From Mycobacterium sherrisii (lineage in GTDB: Bacteria; Actinomycetota; Actinomycetes; Mycobacteriales; Mycobacteriaceae), in assembly GCF_002102355.1 (NCBI RefSeq), contig NZ_LQPT01000082.1:89591-153590 (forward strand): 64,000 nucleotides of DNA, given 5' to 3'. The notes beneath the pieces were generated by a model. The model saw nothing but the letters and a program-made list of their open reading frames with translations. It was not told the origin of the DNA and did no database searches. The translations under genes and the position numbers were made by a program. This document shows, in pieces, positions 1 to 10,843 of the stretch. The stretch's first letter is position 1, and the number at the start of each line of letters is the position of its first letter.

Positions 1-1
1 A

Positions 2-289
2 CTCTCCCCGGATCCGGGGCGACCGGCAGAGCACGCGTCGACCGACGCCCTACTGCGGCTGGCTCGGCGCTCGGCGTCCTCGGGCTCGGCGCTGGCCGCC
101 GGCGTCGCCGAACTGGCCGACCAGTCGCGGCACGACGCCGCGCACGCCGCCGCGGCGGCGGCCGAGCGTGCCGGGGTGCTGATCGCCGGGCCGCTGGGCC
201 TGTGCTTTCTGCCCGCATTCGTCTGCCTGGGCATTGTGCCAGTGGTGGCGGGATTGGCCCGAGATGTCCTGCAGTCCGGCGTGCTGTGA
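2..289 (+). CDS. Type II secretion/Tad F-family protein, C-terminal fragment (TadC-like)
   Basis: The reading frame is open from the window edge and ends at TGA 287-289, so only the last 95 residues are present. They show an Ala-rich helical region followed by a strongly hydrophobic segment (residues ~58-80 of the fragment, starting VLIAGPLGLCFLP) and a short tail, as in the membrane end of TadB/TadC inner-membrane proteins of Flp/Tad pilus systems. The next genes are an Flp pilin and two pseudopilin-like proteins, which fits the Rv3657c-Rv3654c order of M. tuberculosis. Family assignment rests on context plus the C-terminal membrane segment; the diagnostic N-terminal part lies outside the window. 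Confidence 0.75.
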   Translation, partial: LSPDPGRPAEHASTDALLRLARRSASSGSALAAGVAELADQSRHDAAHAAAAAAERAGVLIAGPLGLCFLPAFVCLGIVPVVAGLARDVLQSGVL

Positions 290-325
290 ACGACAGGCAC
301 TATCCACAACAGAGGAGAAGCATTG

Positions 326-526
326 GTGATCAACATGATACGTGGGGTCGTGACACGGCTCGCGGTCCTGGCGACCGACGAGTCGGGGATGTCCACGGTC
401 GAATACGCGATCGGCACAATCGCCGCCGCGGCATTCGGCGCGATCCTTTATACCGTCGTCACCGGCGACTCGATCGTGTCCGCGTTGACGAAAATCATCG
501 GGCGCGCACTCAACACCAAGGTCTAG
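326..526 (+). CDS. Flp/Fap-type pilin (Rv3656c-like)
   Basis: Small pilin precursor of 66 residues. It has a short leader, then DESGMSTVEYAIGTIAAAAF, the Flp-pilin pattern in which a Gly is followed after a few residues by Glu-Tyr within a hydrophobic helix. Prepilin peptidase is expected to cut after the Gly. It would be the major subunit of a Tad pilus on the cell surface. A purine-rich Shine-Dalgarno (GAGGAG, 312-317) favours GTG 326; TTG 323 and ATG 335 are alternatives. It follows the TadC-like gene by 36 bases and precedes two pseudopilin-like genes in the same direction. Confidence 0.85.
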   Translation: MINMIRGVVTRLAVLATDESGMSTVEYAIGTIAAAAFGAILYTVVTGDSIVSALTKIIGRALNTKV

Positions 527-549
527 TCGGGTGTTGCGGGGCCAGCACC

Positions 550-849
550 GTGGAAGCGGCCTTGGCGATCGCCGCGCTGGTCGTGGTCCTGGTGCTATGC
601 CTGGCCGGCATCACGGCGGTGTCGATGCAGGTCCGTTGTATCGACGCGGCGCGGGAGGCGGCCCGGCTGGCGGCCCGCGGCGATGAACGCCGGGCGGTCG
701 AGGTCGCCGGCGGTATTGCCCCCAGCGGGGCGCGCGTCAACGTGCGCCACGACGGCGACTTGCTGGTGGCGACCGTCATCGCACATTCGGATCTGTTGCC
801 CGCCTTGGATATCAGCGCGCGGGCCGTCGCCGCCGCCGAGCCACCGTGA
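550..849 (+). CDS. TadE-like pseudopilin (Rv3655c-like)
   Basis: The frame encodes GASTVEAALAIAALVVV, a TadE-type N-terminal hydrophobic helix with the conserved Glu, followed by a soluble ~75-residue domain rich in Arg, Ala and Val. Such proteins are minor pilins of Tad systems. The start is unclear: the Gly and Ser of the likely prepilin cleavage site lie upstream of the only nearby in-frame start codon, GTG 550, and no ATG or GTG occurs between the pilin stop and 550. Either the leader uses a rare start or the protein is made without a processed leader. The last codons abut the next gene. Confidence 0.7.
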   Translation: MEAALAIAALVVVLVLCLAGITAVSMQVRCIDAAREAARLAARGDERRAVEVAGGIAPSGARVNVRHDGDLLVATVIAHSDLLPALDISARAVAAAEPP

Positions 850-868
850 TGACCGGGGTGCGGCGACG

Positions 869-1183
869 GTGCTGGGGGCCGCGATGGTGTTGGTGTTGCT
901 GTGTGTCGTGGGCGCGTGCCTCTACGTCGGGGCAGTGGTGGTGGCTCGCCATCGTGCGCAGTCGGCCGCCGATCTGGCCGCGCTGGCCGCCGCGGCCGGA
1001 TTGCCCGCCGGAGCGGAGGCGGCCTGCGCTCGGGCGAGCGCGGTGGCCCACTCGATGCGGGTCGACGATATCGGCTGCCGGGTAGACGATCTCGACGTCA
1101 TCATCGCCGTCGGCGTGGCGGTACGCTACGCCGGGGTAGCCCGGGCCGTCGCCCGGGCGGGGCCGGTCGACGTGACCGGTTAG
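869..1183 (+). CDS. TadG-like helicase/secretion-neighbourhood pseudopilin (Rv3654c-like)
   Basis: About 104 residues from GTG 869, beginning in a hydrophobic helix (MVLVLLCVVGACLYVGAVVV) followed by ARHRAQSAADLAALAAA. That ARxxAQxAADLAALA pattern is typical of TadE/TadG-like Flp-pilus proteins (the helicase/secretion neighbourhood TadE-like family). The coding frame extends upstream through the stop of the previous gene (DDRGAATVLG), so the true start may lie before 869. It is the last gene of the tad cluster and ends tail to tail, with 4 bases of overlap, with the gene on the opposite strand. Confidence 0.65.
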   Translation: MLGAAMVLVLLCVVGACLYVGAVVVARHRAQSAADLAALAAAAGLPAGAEAACARASAVAHSMRVDDIGCRVDDLDVIIAVGVAVRYAGVARAVARAGPVDVTG

Positions 1184-2217
1184 TCACCGGCGGCGAAGTC
1201 CTCCGTCAAACCGGCGGCGGCCAGCTCTTCCTCGCTGGGCAACCGCAACGAGACCAGCCCGACGAATGTGTCCGGTTCCAACTCCACTTGGTTGGCGGTG
1301 ACGTGTACCGGAACCCAATCGCCGTCGAAGCCACGCATTCGCAACACCCGGCTGGTGGTTCCCTTGCTGAATTCCTGTGTCATCGCAGACATTTGGGATA
1401 CATCATCAGGGTGGACCTTCGGCCGGTCCTTGCCGGCGCCGCGCCAGTCGTAGAACGTGCAGGGCTCGTCGAGCCATTTCAACAACGTCCAGTTGTTCAG
1501 GTCGACGAGCGCCCGGTGCACGCCGGCCTGCCGCAAACCGTTGAGGATTCGCAATGCCAGATCATCGGTGGACACCACCGGGCCCTTGAGCTCGGCCCGC
1601 CAGTTCATCGCCCGCGCGACCAGATGGTCCCGGCCGTCGGGCCCGGGCTCCAACGTACTGCGGCCCACGAAGCCGATCCGGATGGGCTGCCCCTGCCAGT
1701 CGGTGAGATCCCAAGTGCTGCAGAGGGTTAGTCCCGGTTCGGCTTTGACGGCCATGGCCAGCACCTTGGTTTCGTTCGGGTTCAGTTCCCGAGTCGGCAG
1801 GTCTTCGGCGAACGCTCGGCCGAACGTGACTTCGACTTCCGGGTTCTTCCCGCTAATCGCCAACGACTCCCGAGTGTCGGTGGCCACACCCATTGTCAGG
1901 TCCCACTTTAGCGGCCCGACGGCGGGCCGCTCGGGTGGTTCGATGTCGGCCGGGCCGGTCCACACCTGCACACCGTGGATGCAGTTGTCGGACATGACCA
2001 CCGGTTCGGTGCGAATCACTCGGTCGCGTTTGGGCGTGATGCTGGTCAACCCCTGGCCCGTGCGCATCGACTCCGCGATCGCGGTGCGGACAGCGGCCAG
2101 GTGGGGACTGCGGCGAAGGAAGGTTGTGATTGGGACAAGGTTCTTGAGCTGCCGCCCCTGCGCAACGACGGCGGGCTCGTCCCCCAGTGTCTCCACGAGC
2201 AACCAGTCGTGGGCCAT
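1180..2217 (-). CDS. Conserved mycobacterial PAS/GAF-like sensor protein (Rv3651-like)
   Basis: Cytosolic 345-residue protein with no membrane segment or signal peptide. It corresponds by context and length to Rv3651, for which tandem PAS/GAF-type sensor folds are known to me from structural work; I cannot see a cofactor-binding motif by eye. The N-terminal ~100 residues, a middle part (~150-250) and a C-terminal part with a PAS-like ending (VPVHVTANQVEL...FVGLVSLRL) are consistent with three sensor modules and no output domain. ATG 2217 is the only strong start. A role as a stand-alone signal sensor is inference; function is unknown. Confidence 0.75.
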   Translation of the reverse strand: MAHDWLLVETLGDEPAVVAQGRQLKNLVPITTFLRRSPHLAAVRTAIAESMRTGQGLTSITPKRDRVIRTEPVVMSDNCIHGVQVWTGPADIEPPERPAVGPLKWDLTMGVATDTRESLAISGKNPEVEVTFGRAFAEDLPTRELNPNETKVLAMAVKAEPGLTLCSTWDLTDWQGQPIRIGFVGRSTLEPGPDGRDHLVARAMNWRAELKGPVVSTDDLALRILNGLRQAGVHRALVDLNNWTLLKWLDEPCTFYDWRGAGKDRPKVHPDDVSQMSAMTQEFSKGTTSRVLRMRGFDGDWVPVHVTANQVELEPDTFVGLVSLRLPSEEELAAAGLTEDFAAGD

Positions 2218-2528
2218 GGCGTCAATTTTAGTGGCCGCAGTGGACTACAGGTTTGGCCGGGCGGGCATTACGTGAACCAGCAAACCCGCCAGCAAACACC
2301 GGTCGGATACCGGCGAATCGCCTTCGCCGCCGTCAGGTTACTGATACGTTTGCAGACGAGATCAGGGCCTTGGTAGGTTTTCTGCTCCGGCCGTTGATCG
2401 CGCTTTGAGATAGTACGCTGGCGTTTCTTCAATGCAGAGGGACCGCACTCGGCGGCTGTTGTATGCAGATCCACGGAGGTCGGCCGTCGAGGGGTCGGTC
2501 GCCGTCCGTGGGTAGCTCAGCGCGATCG
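2218..2528. other. Intergenic region between the sensor gene and the helicase gene
   Basis: No convincing gene in about 310 bases; the open frames here do not have mycobacterial codon bias. Both flanking genes run on the minus strand, so the region should hold the helicase 3' end and the promoter of the sensor gene. A 7-bp inverted repeat (CCACGGA 2471-2477 / TCCGTGG 2505-2511) lies just beyond the helicase stop and could act as its terminator. M. tuberculosis has a PE gene near this point; none is present here. Confidence 0.5.
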
Positions 2529-4856
2529 CTACGGCAACTCCGCAAGCACAAGTCGCAGCACCAGCACCGCTCCCGACTTGTCCAACGGGTCGTTGCCGTT
2601 GCCGCACTTCGGAGATTGCACGCACGACGGGCACCCCATCGGGCATTCGCACGCCTCGATGGCCGCCGCGGTCGCGCTCAGCCAGGTGCGAGCCTTCCGG
2701 AAGCCTCGTTCTGCGAATCCCGCCCCACCCGGATACCCGTCGTAGACGAAAACGCTCGGCAGGCCGAGGGGGCCGAGAGCGGTGGACAGACCGCCGATGT
2801 CGCCGCGGTCGCAGCTGGCCACCAATGGCAGCAGCCCGATCGCAGCATGTTCGGCGGCATGCAACGAGCCCGGAATGCGGGTTGCATCGATTCCCCTGTG
2901 CGCCAATGCCTCCGGTGTGATGGTGTACATGACGGCGGTAGTGTCGAGCACTTGTTCGGGCAGGTCCAGCTCGATGAAATCGATCACCTCGCCGGAAAGA
3001 TAGCGGCGCAGGTAACCGATCACTTGGTGGGTGACCCTGACCGGTACCACGCCCAGCGTCACCGGCCCGTATGTCCGTCGCTCGCCGCTGCCGGTGACCT
3101 GGATGTCGACGATCTCGCGCGCGAAGGTGGCGTACCCGGGGTCTTCGGCGTGCACGAACGCGATTTGACCGTCCAGGTCCAGCGAATCGACGACATAGCT
3201 GTCGCCTTGATGCAGGTACACCGCGCCGGGATGGATCGACGCCGGGGCCTGACCCACTCCGGTGCTGCCCAGCAGGCGCCCGGTGTCGGCCTCGACGATC
3301 ACGATGTGGCCACCCGCCGAGCCCCGGATGTCAACGGCGCCATGCGGTTCCACACCGGGCGCCGGGAAGTATTTTGCGCCGCGCCGGCGCAGCAACCCGT
3401 CATCGACGAGTTCCTGTGCTACCTCGGCGGCGCCGAAATTCCGTACTTCGGCGTCGTCGAGCGGCAATTCTGTTGCGGCACAGAGTAATTGGGGGCCGAG
3501 CAGGTAGGGGTTGGTGGGGTCGATCACTACCCGCTCCACCGGCTTGTCCAGCAGTGCAGCCGGATTGTGCACCAGATAGGTGTCCAACGGGTCATCGCGG
3601 GCGATCAGCACCACCAGGGCGCCCTGGCCGCGACGTCCCGAGCGGCCCGCCTGCTGCCAAAACGACGCCACCGTCCCGGGAAAACCGGCCAGCACCACCG
3701 CGTCCAGCCCGGCGATGTCGACGCCGAGTTCGAGGGCATTGGTGGTGGCCAGGCCGCGCAATTTCCCCTCGGCCAGGGCACGTTCCAGTGCGTTGCGGTC
3801 CTCGGCGAGATAGCCGGCCCGGTAGGACGCCACCGTGTGCGACAGTTCCGGTGCGATGTCGTCGAGCCGAGCTTGGGCACCCAGCGCGGTCAGCTCCGCA
3901 GCGCGCCGGGAACGCACGAAGGTCAGCGTTTGCGCGCCCTCGGCGACCAGATCGGCCATCACCCGGGCCGCCTCCCCGCCGGCGGACCGGCGCACCGGGG
4001 CGCCGTGCTCTCCGGTGACGTCCGTGCGCAGCGCGGGTTCCCACAGCGCGACCGTGCGCGCGCCCTGCGGCGACCCATCGTCGACGACCTCCTCGACGGG
4101 CAGTCCGATGAGCTCGGAGGCCGTCGTGCCCGGCGAATCGGTCGTCGCGCTGGCGAAGATCACGGTCGGCGTTCGTCCCGGCTCGGCGGCGTAACGCGCA
4201 CACAATCGCAACAGGCGACGCAGCACCATCGCCACGTTCGAGCCAAAAACCCCGCGATAGTAATGGCATTCGTCGACGATCACGAACCGCAGCCCGCGCA
4301 GCAAGACCGCCCAGCGCGGATGATTTCGCAAAATGGACAAATGGATCATGTCGGGGTTGGAGAACAACCAGCGCGAGCGTTCACGCGCGAAACGACGGAC
4401 CTCGGCCGGGCTGTCACCGTCGTAAGCGGTGGCAGCAACCGCGAAACCGGGTTGATTCAGCCGTGGCACCGCCGACGTCAGCGCATGCGCGGCGCGCAAC
4501 TGGTCATGACCCAAGGCTTTCGTCGGGGACAGATACAGCACCCGGGCCAACGGATCGGTGGCCAGCGCGTTGAGAACCGGGAGTTGATAGGCCAGCGACT
4601 TGCCCGACGCGGTCCCCGTGCTGATCACGACATGACGGCCCGCATAGGCCAATTCGGCGGCCTCGGCCTGGTGGGACCACGGCTCCCGGATGCCGCGGCC
4701 GGTGAATGCGGCCACGACCTCAGGATCGGCCCACTGCGGCCACGGGTGGGGCCGCCCGCTGCGCGCCGGCAACTCCGCCACATGGCGCACCGGGTTTTCG
4801 TCCGGCGCGGCGCCGGACAGAGCGACGGCGAGCAGATCGCTGCCGAAACTCGGCAC
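2529..4856 (-). CDS. sftH: SftH/Hrq1-type superfamily 2 DNA helicase (Rv3649-like)
   Basis: 775-residue DNA-dependent ATPase/helicase. Seen in order: Q-motif-like WSHQAEAAELA (~60), Walker A STGTASGKS (~79-87), motif Ia SPTKAL, Walker B/motif II as VDECHYY (a DECH variant), motif III SATT, motif V ATNALELGVDIAG, and motif VI QQAGRSGRRGQG. The C terminus has a DUF1998-type module with a clustered tetracysteine (CECPMGCPSC...C) expected to bind a metal. This architecture matches mycobacterial SftH, described as a 3'-5' translocase/helicase and related to the yeast Hrq1 clade; a DNA repair role is inference. It is divergent from cspA across a ~250-base gap. Confidence 0.9.
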   Translation of the reverse strand: MPSFGSDLLAVALSGAAPDENPVRHVAELPARSGRPHPWPQWADPEVVAAFTGRGIREPWSHQAEAAELAYAGRHVVISTGTASGKSLAYQLPVLNALATDPLARVLYLSPTKALGHDQLRAAHALTSAVPRLNQPGFAVAATAYDGDSPAEVRRFARERSRWLFSNPDMIHLSILRNHPRWAVLLRGLRFVIVDECHYYRGVFGSNVAMVLRRLLRLCARYAAEPGRTPTVIFASATTDSPGTTASELIGLPVEEVVDDGSPQGARTVALWEPALRTDVTGEHGAPVRRSAGGEAARVMADLVAEGAQTLTFVRSRRAAELTALGAQARLDDIAPELSHTVASYRAGYLAEDRNALERALAEGKLRGLATTNALELGVDIAGLDAVVLAGFPGTVASFWQQAGRSGRRGQGALVVLIARDDPLDTYLVHNPAALLDKPVERVVIDPTNPYLLGPQLLCAATELPLDDAEVRNFGAAEVAQELVDDGLLRRRGAKYFPAPGVEPHGAVDIRGSAGGHIVIVEADTGRLLGSTGVGQAPASIHPGAVYLHQGDSYVVDSLDLDGQIAFVHAEDPGYATFAREIVDIQVTGSGERRTYGPVTLGVVPVRVTHQVIGYLRRYLSGEVIDFIELDLPEQVLDTTAVMYTITPEALAHRGIDATRIPGSLHAAEHAAIGLLPLVASCDRGDIGGLSTALGPLGLPSVFVYDGYPGGAGFAERGFRKARTWLSATAAAIEACECPMGCPSCVQSPKCGNGNDPLDKSGAVLVLRLVLAELP

Positions 4857-4958
4857 CTCGTACCCTCCAAAAATCCGTCAGTAGCGCAACTCTGTCGCCA
4901 AGACGTTGAACATGGTTGACTGTTTGCGGTCGTAGCTTCTGTGTTCGTGTCAAAACTT

Positions 4959-4992
4959 CGCAGGATCGACGTTGCGACCCGCGGTTCCTGCG
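4959..4992. promoter_or_regulatory. Inverted repeat in the divergent sftH/cspA control region
   Basis: CGCAGGA (4959-4965) and TCCTGCG (4986-4992) form a 7-bp dyad 20 bases apart, in a 248-base gap between two divergent genes. It lies about 110 bases before the cspA start, so it may be a promoter element or structure in the long leader typical of cold-shock mRNAs. Not assigned to any known regulator. Confidence 0.3.
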
Positions 4993-5104
4993 AGGTTAAC
5001 GTTCGGGTGACGTTCCGACGACTCCGCGAGGTATGGCGGTGACAACGGGCCCGGGGCACCGAAAGGCGGTGCTCCGAACCTTGAAGAAAAGGAAAGATCG
5101 AGAA

Positions 5105-5308
5105 ATGCCACAGGGAACTGTGAAGTGGTTCAACGCGGAGAAGGGGTTCGGTTTCATCGCCCCCGAAGATGGTTCCGCGGATGTTTTTGTCCACTACACG
5201 GAGATCCAGGGTTCGGGCTTCCGCACCCTCGAAGAAAACCAGAAGGTCGAGTTTGAGATCGGCCACAGCCCTAAGGGCCCCCAGGCCACCGGAGTCCGCT
5301 CCGTCTAA
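5105..5308 (+). CDS. cspA: Cold shock protein CspA
   Basis: 67-residue single cold-shock domain, the usual length. Both RNA-binding motifs are intact: RNP1-like [11 protein letters not shown] and RNP2-like VFVHYTEI. It is expected to bind single-stranded RNA and DNA and melt RNA structure in the cytosol. ATG 5105 follows an AGGAAAG ribosome site (5090s). The leader before it is long (up to 248 bases to the divergent gene) and an in-frame open stretch upstream (from 5033) is probably leader, not protein. It is followed by a strong hairpin terminator, so it is monocistronic. Confidence 0.95.
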   Translation: MPQGTVKWFNAEKGFGFIAPEDGSADVFVHYTEIQGSGFRTLEENQKVEFEIGHSPKGPQATGVRSV

Positions 5309-5326
5309 ATCGAGCAGACTCTGACG

Positions 5327-5376
5327 AAAACCCCCCGTGCATTCCGCTCAGCGGATTTCGCCGGGGGGTTTTCACT
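5327..5376 (+). terminator. Intrinsic terminator of cspA
   Basis: An 11-bp outer stem (AAAACCCCCCG 5327-5337 with CGGGGGGTTTT 5362-5372) encloses a small inner hairpin (TCCGC TCA GCGGA, 5343-5355), ending in a T run. It starts 19 bases after the cspA stop. Confidence 0.9.
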
Positions 5377-5403
5377 ATCTATTCGGGTTTTCACTATCTA
5401 TTC
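5366..5403 (+). repeat. Perfect 19-bp tandem duplication at the cspA terminator
   Basis: The 19-mer beginning GGGTTTTCACTATC at 5366-5384 is repeated exactly and without gap at 5385-5403. The first copy includes the T run and part of the right arm of the terminator stem, so the duplication added a second terminator tail. Confidence 0.9.
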
Positions 5404-5493
5404 ACGAATCGGCCATCCGTCCCGGCGCGGCGACTTGCCGCCGCGCCGAAAACTTGGCGGCGCGGATCGACCTCCTGGCTTACTGTCGGTGAA

Positions 5494-6084
5494 GTGAGCC
5501 AGCTTTCCTTTTTCACGGCGGAGGCGGTGCCCCCCGCGGTCGCCGACCTGTGCGGAGTGCTGGCGGCCTCGGGCCAGATCGTGACGGTGGGAGCGGCGGA
5601 GTCTCGCGGGGCCCGGCTTTCGGTGGTGGTGGATCAGCTGTGGCGCGCCTCGGCACTGGCGGAGATGATCGAACAGGCCGGGCTGGTGCCCGAGATCAGC
5701 CGCACCGACGAGGACACGCCGCTGGTGCGGACGGCGATCGACCCGGCGCTGACCGCGATCGCCGCCGAATGGATCCGCGGCGCGGTCAAGACGGTTCCGC
5801 CACGCTGGTTGCCCGGCCCGCGCGAGCTGCGCGCCTGGACCATCGCCGCGGGCACCCCGGAAGGCGATCACTATCAGCTCGGACTGGACCCGCACGCCCC
5901 GGACACCCATTCGCCCCTGGCGTCGGCCCTGATGCGGGTCGGCATCGCCCCGACCCTGATCGGCACCCGCGGCGGCCGTCCGGCCCTGCGAATCAGTGGT
6001 AGGCGCCGGCTATCGAGGCTGGTAGAAAACGTCGGGGAACCGCCCGACGGCGCCGAAGCGTTGGCGCAGTGGCCCCGGGTTTAG
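5494..6084 (+). CDS. Conserved hypothetical protein (Rv3647c-like)
   Basis: 196 residues, cytosolic, no membrane segment. It begins MSQLSFFTAEAVPPAVADL and ends with a basic stretch (SGRRRLSRLVENVG). By position between cspA and topA it corresponds to Rv3647c, a protein of unknown function. GTG 5494 is the first start in frame. The composition (Ala, Leu, Arg) and lack of motifs do not allow a functional call. It ends about 180 bases before topA, so co-transcription with topA is uncertain. Confidence 0.8.
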   Translation: MSQLSFFTAEAVPPAVADLCGVLAASGQIVTVGAAESRGARLSVVVDQLWRASALAEMIEQAGLVPEISRTDEDTPLVRTAIDPALTAIAAEWIRGAVKTVPPRWLPGPRELRAWTIAAGTPEGDHYQLGLDPHAPDTHSPLASALMRVGIAPTLIGTRGGRPALRISGRRRLSRLVENVGEPPDGAEALAQWPRV

Positions 6085-6220
6085 CCAGCCTGCCCGGGGA
6101 GTCGGTTTGCGTCCGCCCGCCTCAGGGTGCGAAATTGTCAGGTGCCCGCACGGGAAGGAACGTCGGCGTATCCGAATTTCAGCGGAATTTCAGACGTGTG
6201 CCTGTCATTCTTCCTGCAGG

Positions 6221-6239
6221 CGGTCTCGAACGGAGACCG
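6221..6239 (+). promoter_or_regulatory. Hairpin in the topA leader
   Basis: Perfect 7-bp inverted repeat CGGTCTC (6221-6227) / GAGACCG (6233-6239) with a 5-base loop, ending 25 bases before the topA start. It could be an operator or an RNA structure near the ribosome site. Confidence 0.4.
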
Positions 6240-6264
6240 GGAAAGATATGGAGCGTAACCGTAG

Positions 6265-9066
<2,802 letters not shown>

Positions 9067-9074
9067 CGCGCCGG

Positions 9075-10691
9075 TCACATGATTTCGCTGGACACTTCCT
9101 CGGAAGCATAGTGCCGTTTCGAAACCGTCTCGGGTGCAGCTAGATTCAGCGGCCGGGCCAGCTGGGTGGGCGCGGTGCGACCGCGCAGTTCCACGACTTC
9201 GCCGACGTCCCAGCACAGGGCCTCGGCATCCAGGGCACCGCTGACGGCGATCGCCGACGCCAACACGTGCCCGGCCTCGAGCTTGGCCAGCTCGGTCAAC
9301 CGCGCCGCCTCGTTGACCGGGTCGCCGATCACGGTGTACTCGAAGCGCGCTTGGGCGCCGATGTGCCCCGCGATGGCCCGTCCCGACGACACTCCAATGC
9401 CGAACTCGGCGGCGCCGATCACCGGCAGCAGTTCGTCGTGCAGCTCCCGGGCGGCCGCCAGCGCGCCCCCGGAGGCGTCCGGGTGCTCGATGGGCGCGCC
9501 GAAGATCGCCAGCGCGGCGTCACCCTGGAACTTGTTGACGAAGCCGCCGTGGCGGCCGACGGTGTCGACGACCACCCGGAAGAACTCGTTGAGCAGGTGG
9601 ACCACCTCGGCGGGCGGGCGGGTCGCGGCCAGCTGGGTGGAGCCGACCAGGTCGACGAAGAGCACCGCGACGTCGCGTTCCTGGCCGCCCAGCTCGGTGC
9701 CACGCTCCAGCGCGCGGCGGGCCACGTCTTCACCGACGTAGCGGCCGAACAGATCGCGCAGCCGTTGCCGCTCGGACAGGTCGCGGACCATGTCGTTGAA
9801 TCCGGCCTGCAGCAGGCCCAGTTCGCTGGCGTCGTAGATCTGCATGTGCGCGTTGTAGTTGCCGCGCTGGACCTCTGAGAGCGCCCAGCGCAGCTGACGC
9901 AGCGGGTCGGCGATCGACATGGCCACCAGCAGGGTGCTGATCAGCCCGACGCCCAGCGCGGTCAGCGCCAGCAACAGGATCGGGTTGAACAGGCTCTCCG
10001 GCGCCGCGTGCAGCAGCGACGCCTTGTCGGCCACGACCGCGAGCACAATCGCCAGCAGCGGCACCGCGGTGGACAGCATCCAGGTCAGGATCTGGCGCAG
10101 GATGACGCCGGGTGCCTTGACGTTCTCCGGCACCCCACTGCGCAGGGCCGCCACCGCCACCGGCCGCAACACCCGTTCGGACTGCAGGTAGCCGATGATC
10201 GCGGTGGCCGCCGCTCCCAGCGCGGTGGCCACCGTCACCACGGGGGCAGCGAACTTGGCCACCGACCAACTGGCGACGACGAATACCACCCCGCCGATGC
10301 ACCAGTACACGACGGTGCTCAGGGTCCGGTAGTACGGCATGCGCAGCGCCCGGCTGCGCGCGAGTTCGGTGGCGGCGGGATCGGTTTCGGCGAGCATGTT
10401 GTCGCGCCGCTGCCAGCGGAATACCGGCATCAGCAGCTTGAGGTTGACCACGACGCCGACCAGGAACAGCACGACCAGAGAGCACGCGAAGATCGCCAAG
10501 TTGAGGGTTGGCAGATCCTGCAGTTGAATACGGTCCTCGGGGGGCAGGCCGTAACGCAGAAAGCCGAGCACGAACAGCGCGCCGATGATGTCGGCCTGCA
10601 GCATGCTCAGCGAAAACAGCGGCCACGGAGTGCGCACCACCCACCGGACGAATGCGCTGATTCGCCCGGGAAGTGCACCTGACGTTGCCAC
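9075..10691 (-). CDS. Membrane-anchored class III adenylate cyclase (Rv3645-like)
   Basis: About 538 residues making cAMP from ATP. The N-terminal half has six hydrophobic helices (for example LFSLSMLQADIIGALFVLGF and LAIFACSLVVLFLVGVVV). A HAMP linker follows (SIADPLRQLRWALSEVQRGN...), then a catalytic cyclase domain with VLFVDLVGST, NKFQGDAALAIFGAP and the late YTVIGDPVNEAARL motif. This layout equals Rv3645, a major mycobacterial adenylate cyclase. The open frame runs to 10832, but GTG 10691 (preceded by TTG 10694) gives a length closer to the family and leaves a promoter gap to the divergent polymerase gene. Confidence 0.9.
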   Translation of the reverse strand: MATSGALPGRISAFVRWVVRTPWPLFSLSMLQADIIGALFVLGFLRYGLPPEDRIQLQDLPTLNLAIFACSLVVLFLVGVVVNLKLLMPVFRWQRRDNMLAETDPAATELARSRALRMPYYRTLSTVVYWCIGGVVFVVASWSVAKFAAPVVTVATALGAAATAIIGYLQSERVLRPVAVAALRSGVPENVKAPGVILRQILTWMLSTAVPLLAIVLAVVADKASLLHAAPESLFNPILLLALTALGVGLISTLLVAMSIADPLRQLRWALSEVQRGNYNAHMQIYDASELGLLQAGFNDMVRDLSERQRLRDLFGRYVGEDVARRALERGTELGGQERDVAVLFVDLVGSTQLAATRPPAEVVHLLNEFFRVVVDTVGRHGGFVNKFQGDAALAIFGAPIEHPDASGGALAAARELHDELLPVIGAAEFGIGVSSGRAIAGHIGAQARFEYTVIGDPVNEAARLTELAKLEAGHVLASAIAVSGALDAEALCWDVGEVVELRGRTAPTQLARPLNLAAPETVSKRHYASEEVSSEIM

Positions 10692-10843
10692 CAACCCACC
10701 GTATCGGTCAGTGGGGACTACTCGGTAACCCCAAATTGATTCGGCAAGTCGCCGGATGCTGGCAAAACAGCACCAAAGATCACGGAAATGTCGCGATCCG
10801 GTATCCGCGCGATAGCCGTCGGTCCGTCTCACTAGTGTTGCCG

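Noticed and set aside
2471-2511. Inverted repeat after the helicase gene as a small RNA
   Set aside because: Only 7 bp with a 27-base loop and no promoter evidence; kept only as a possible terminator.
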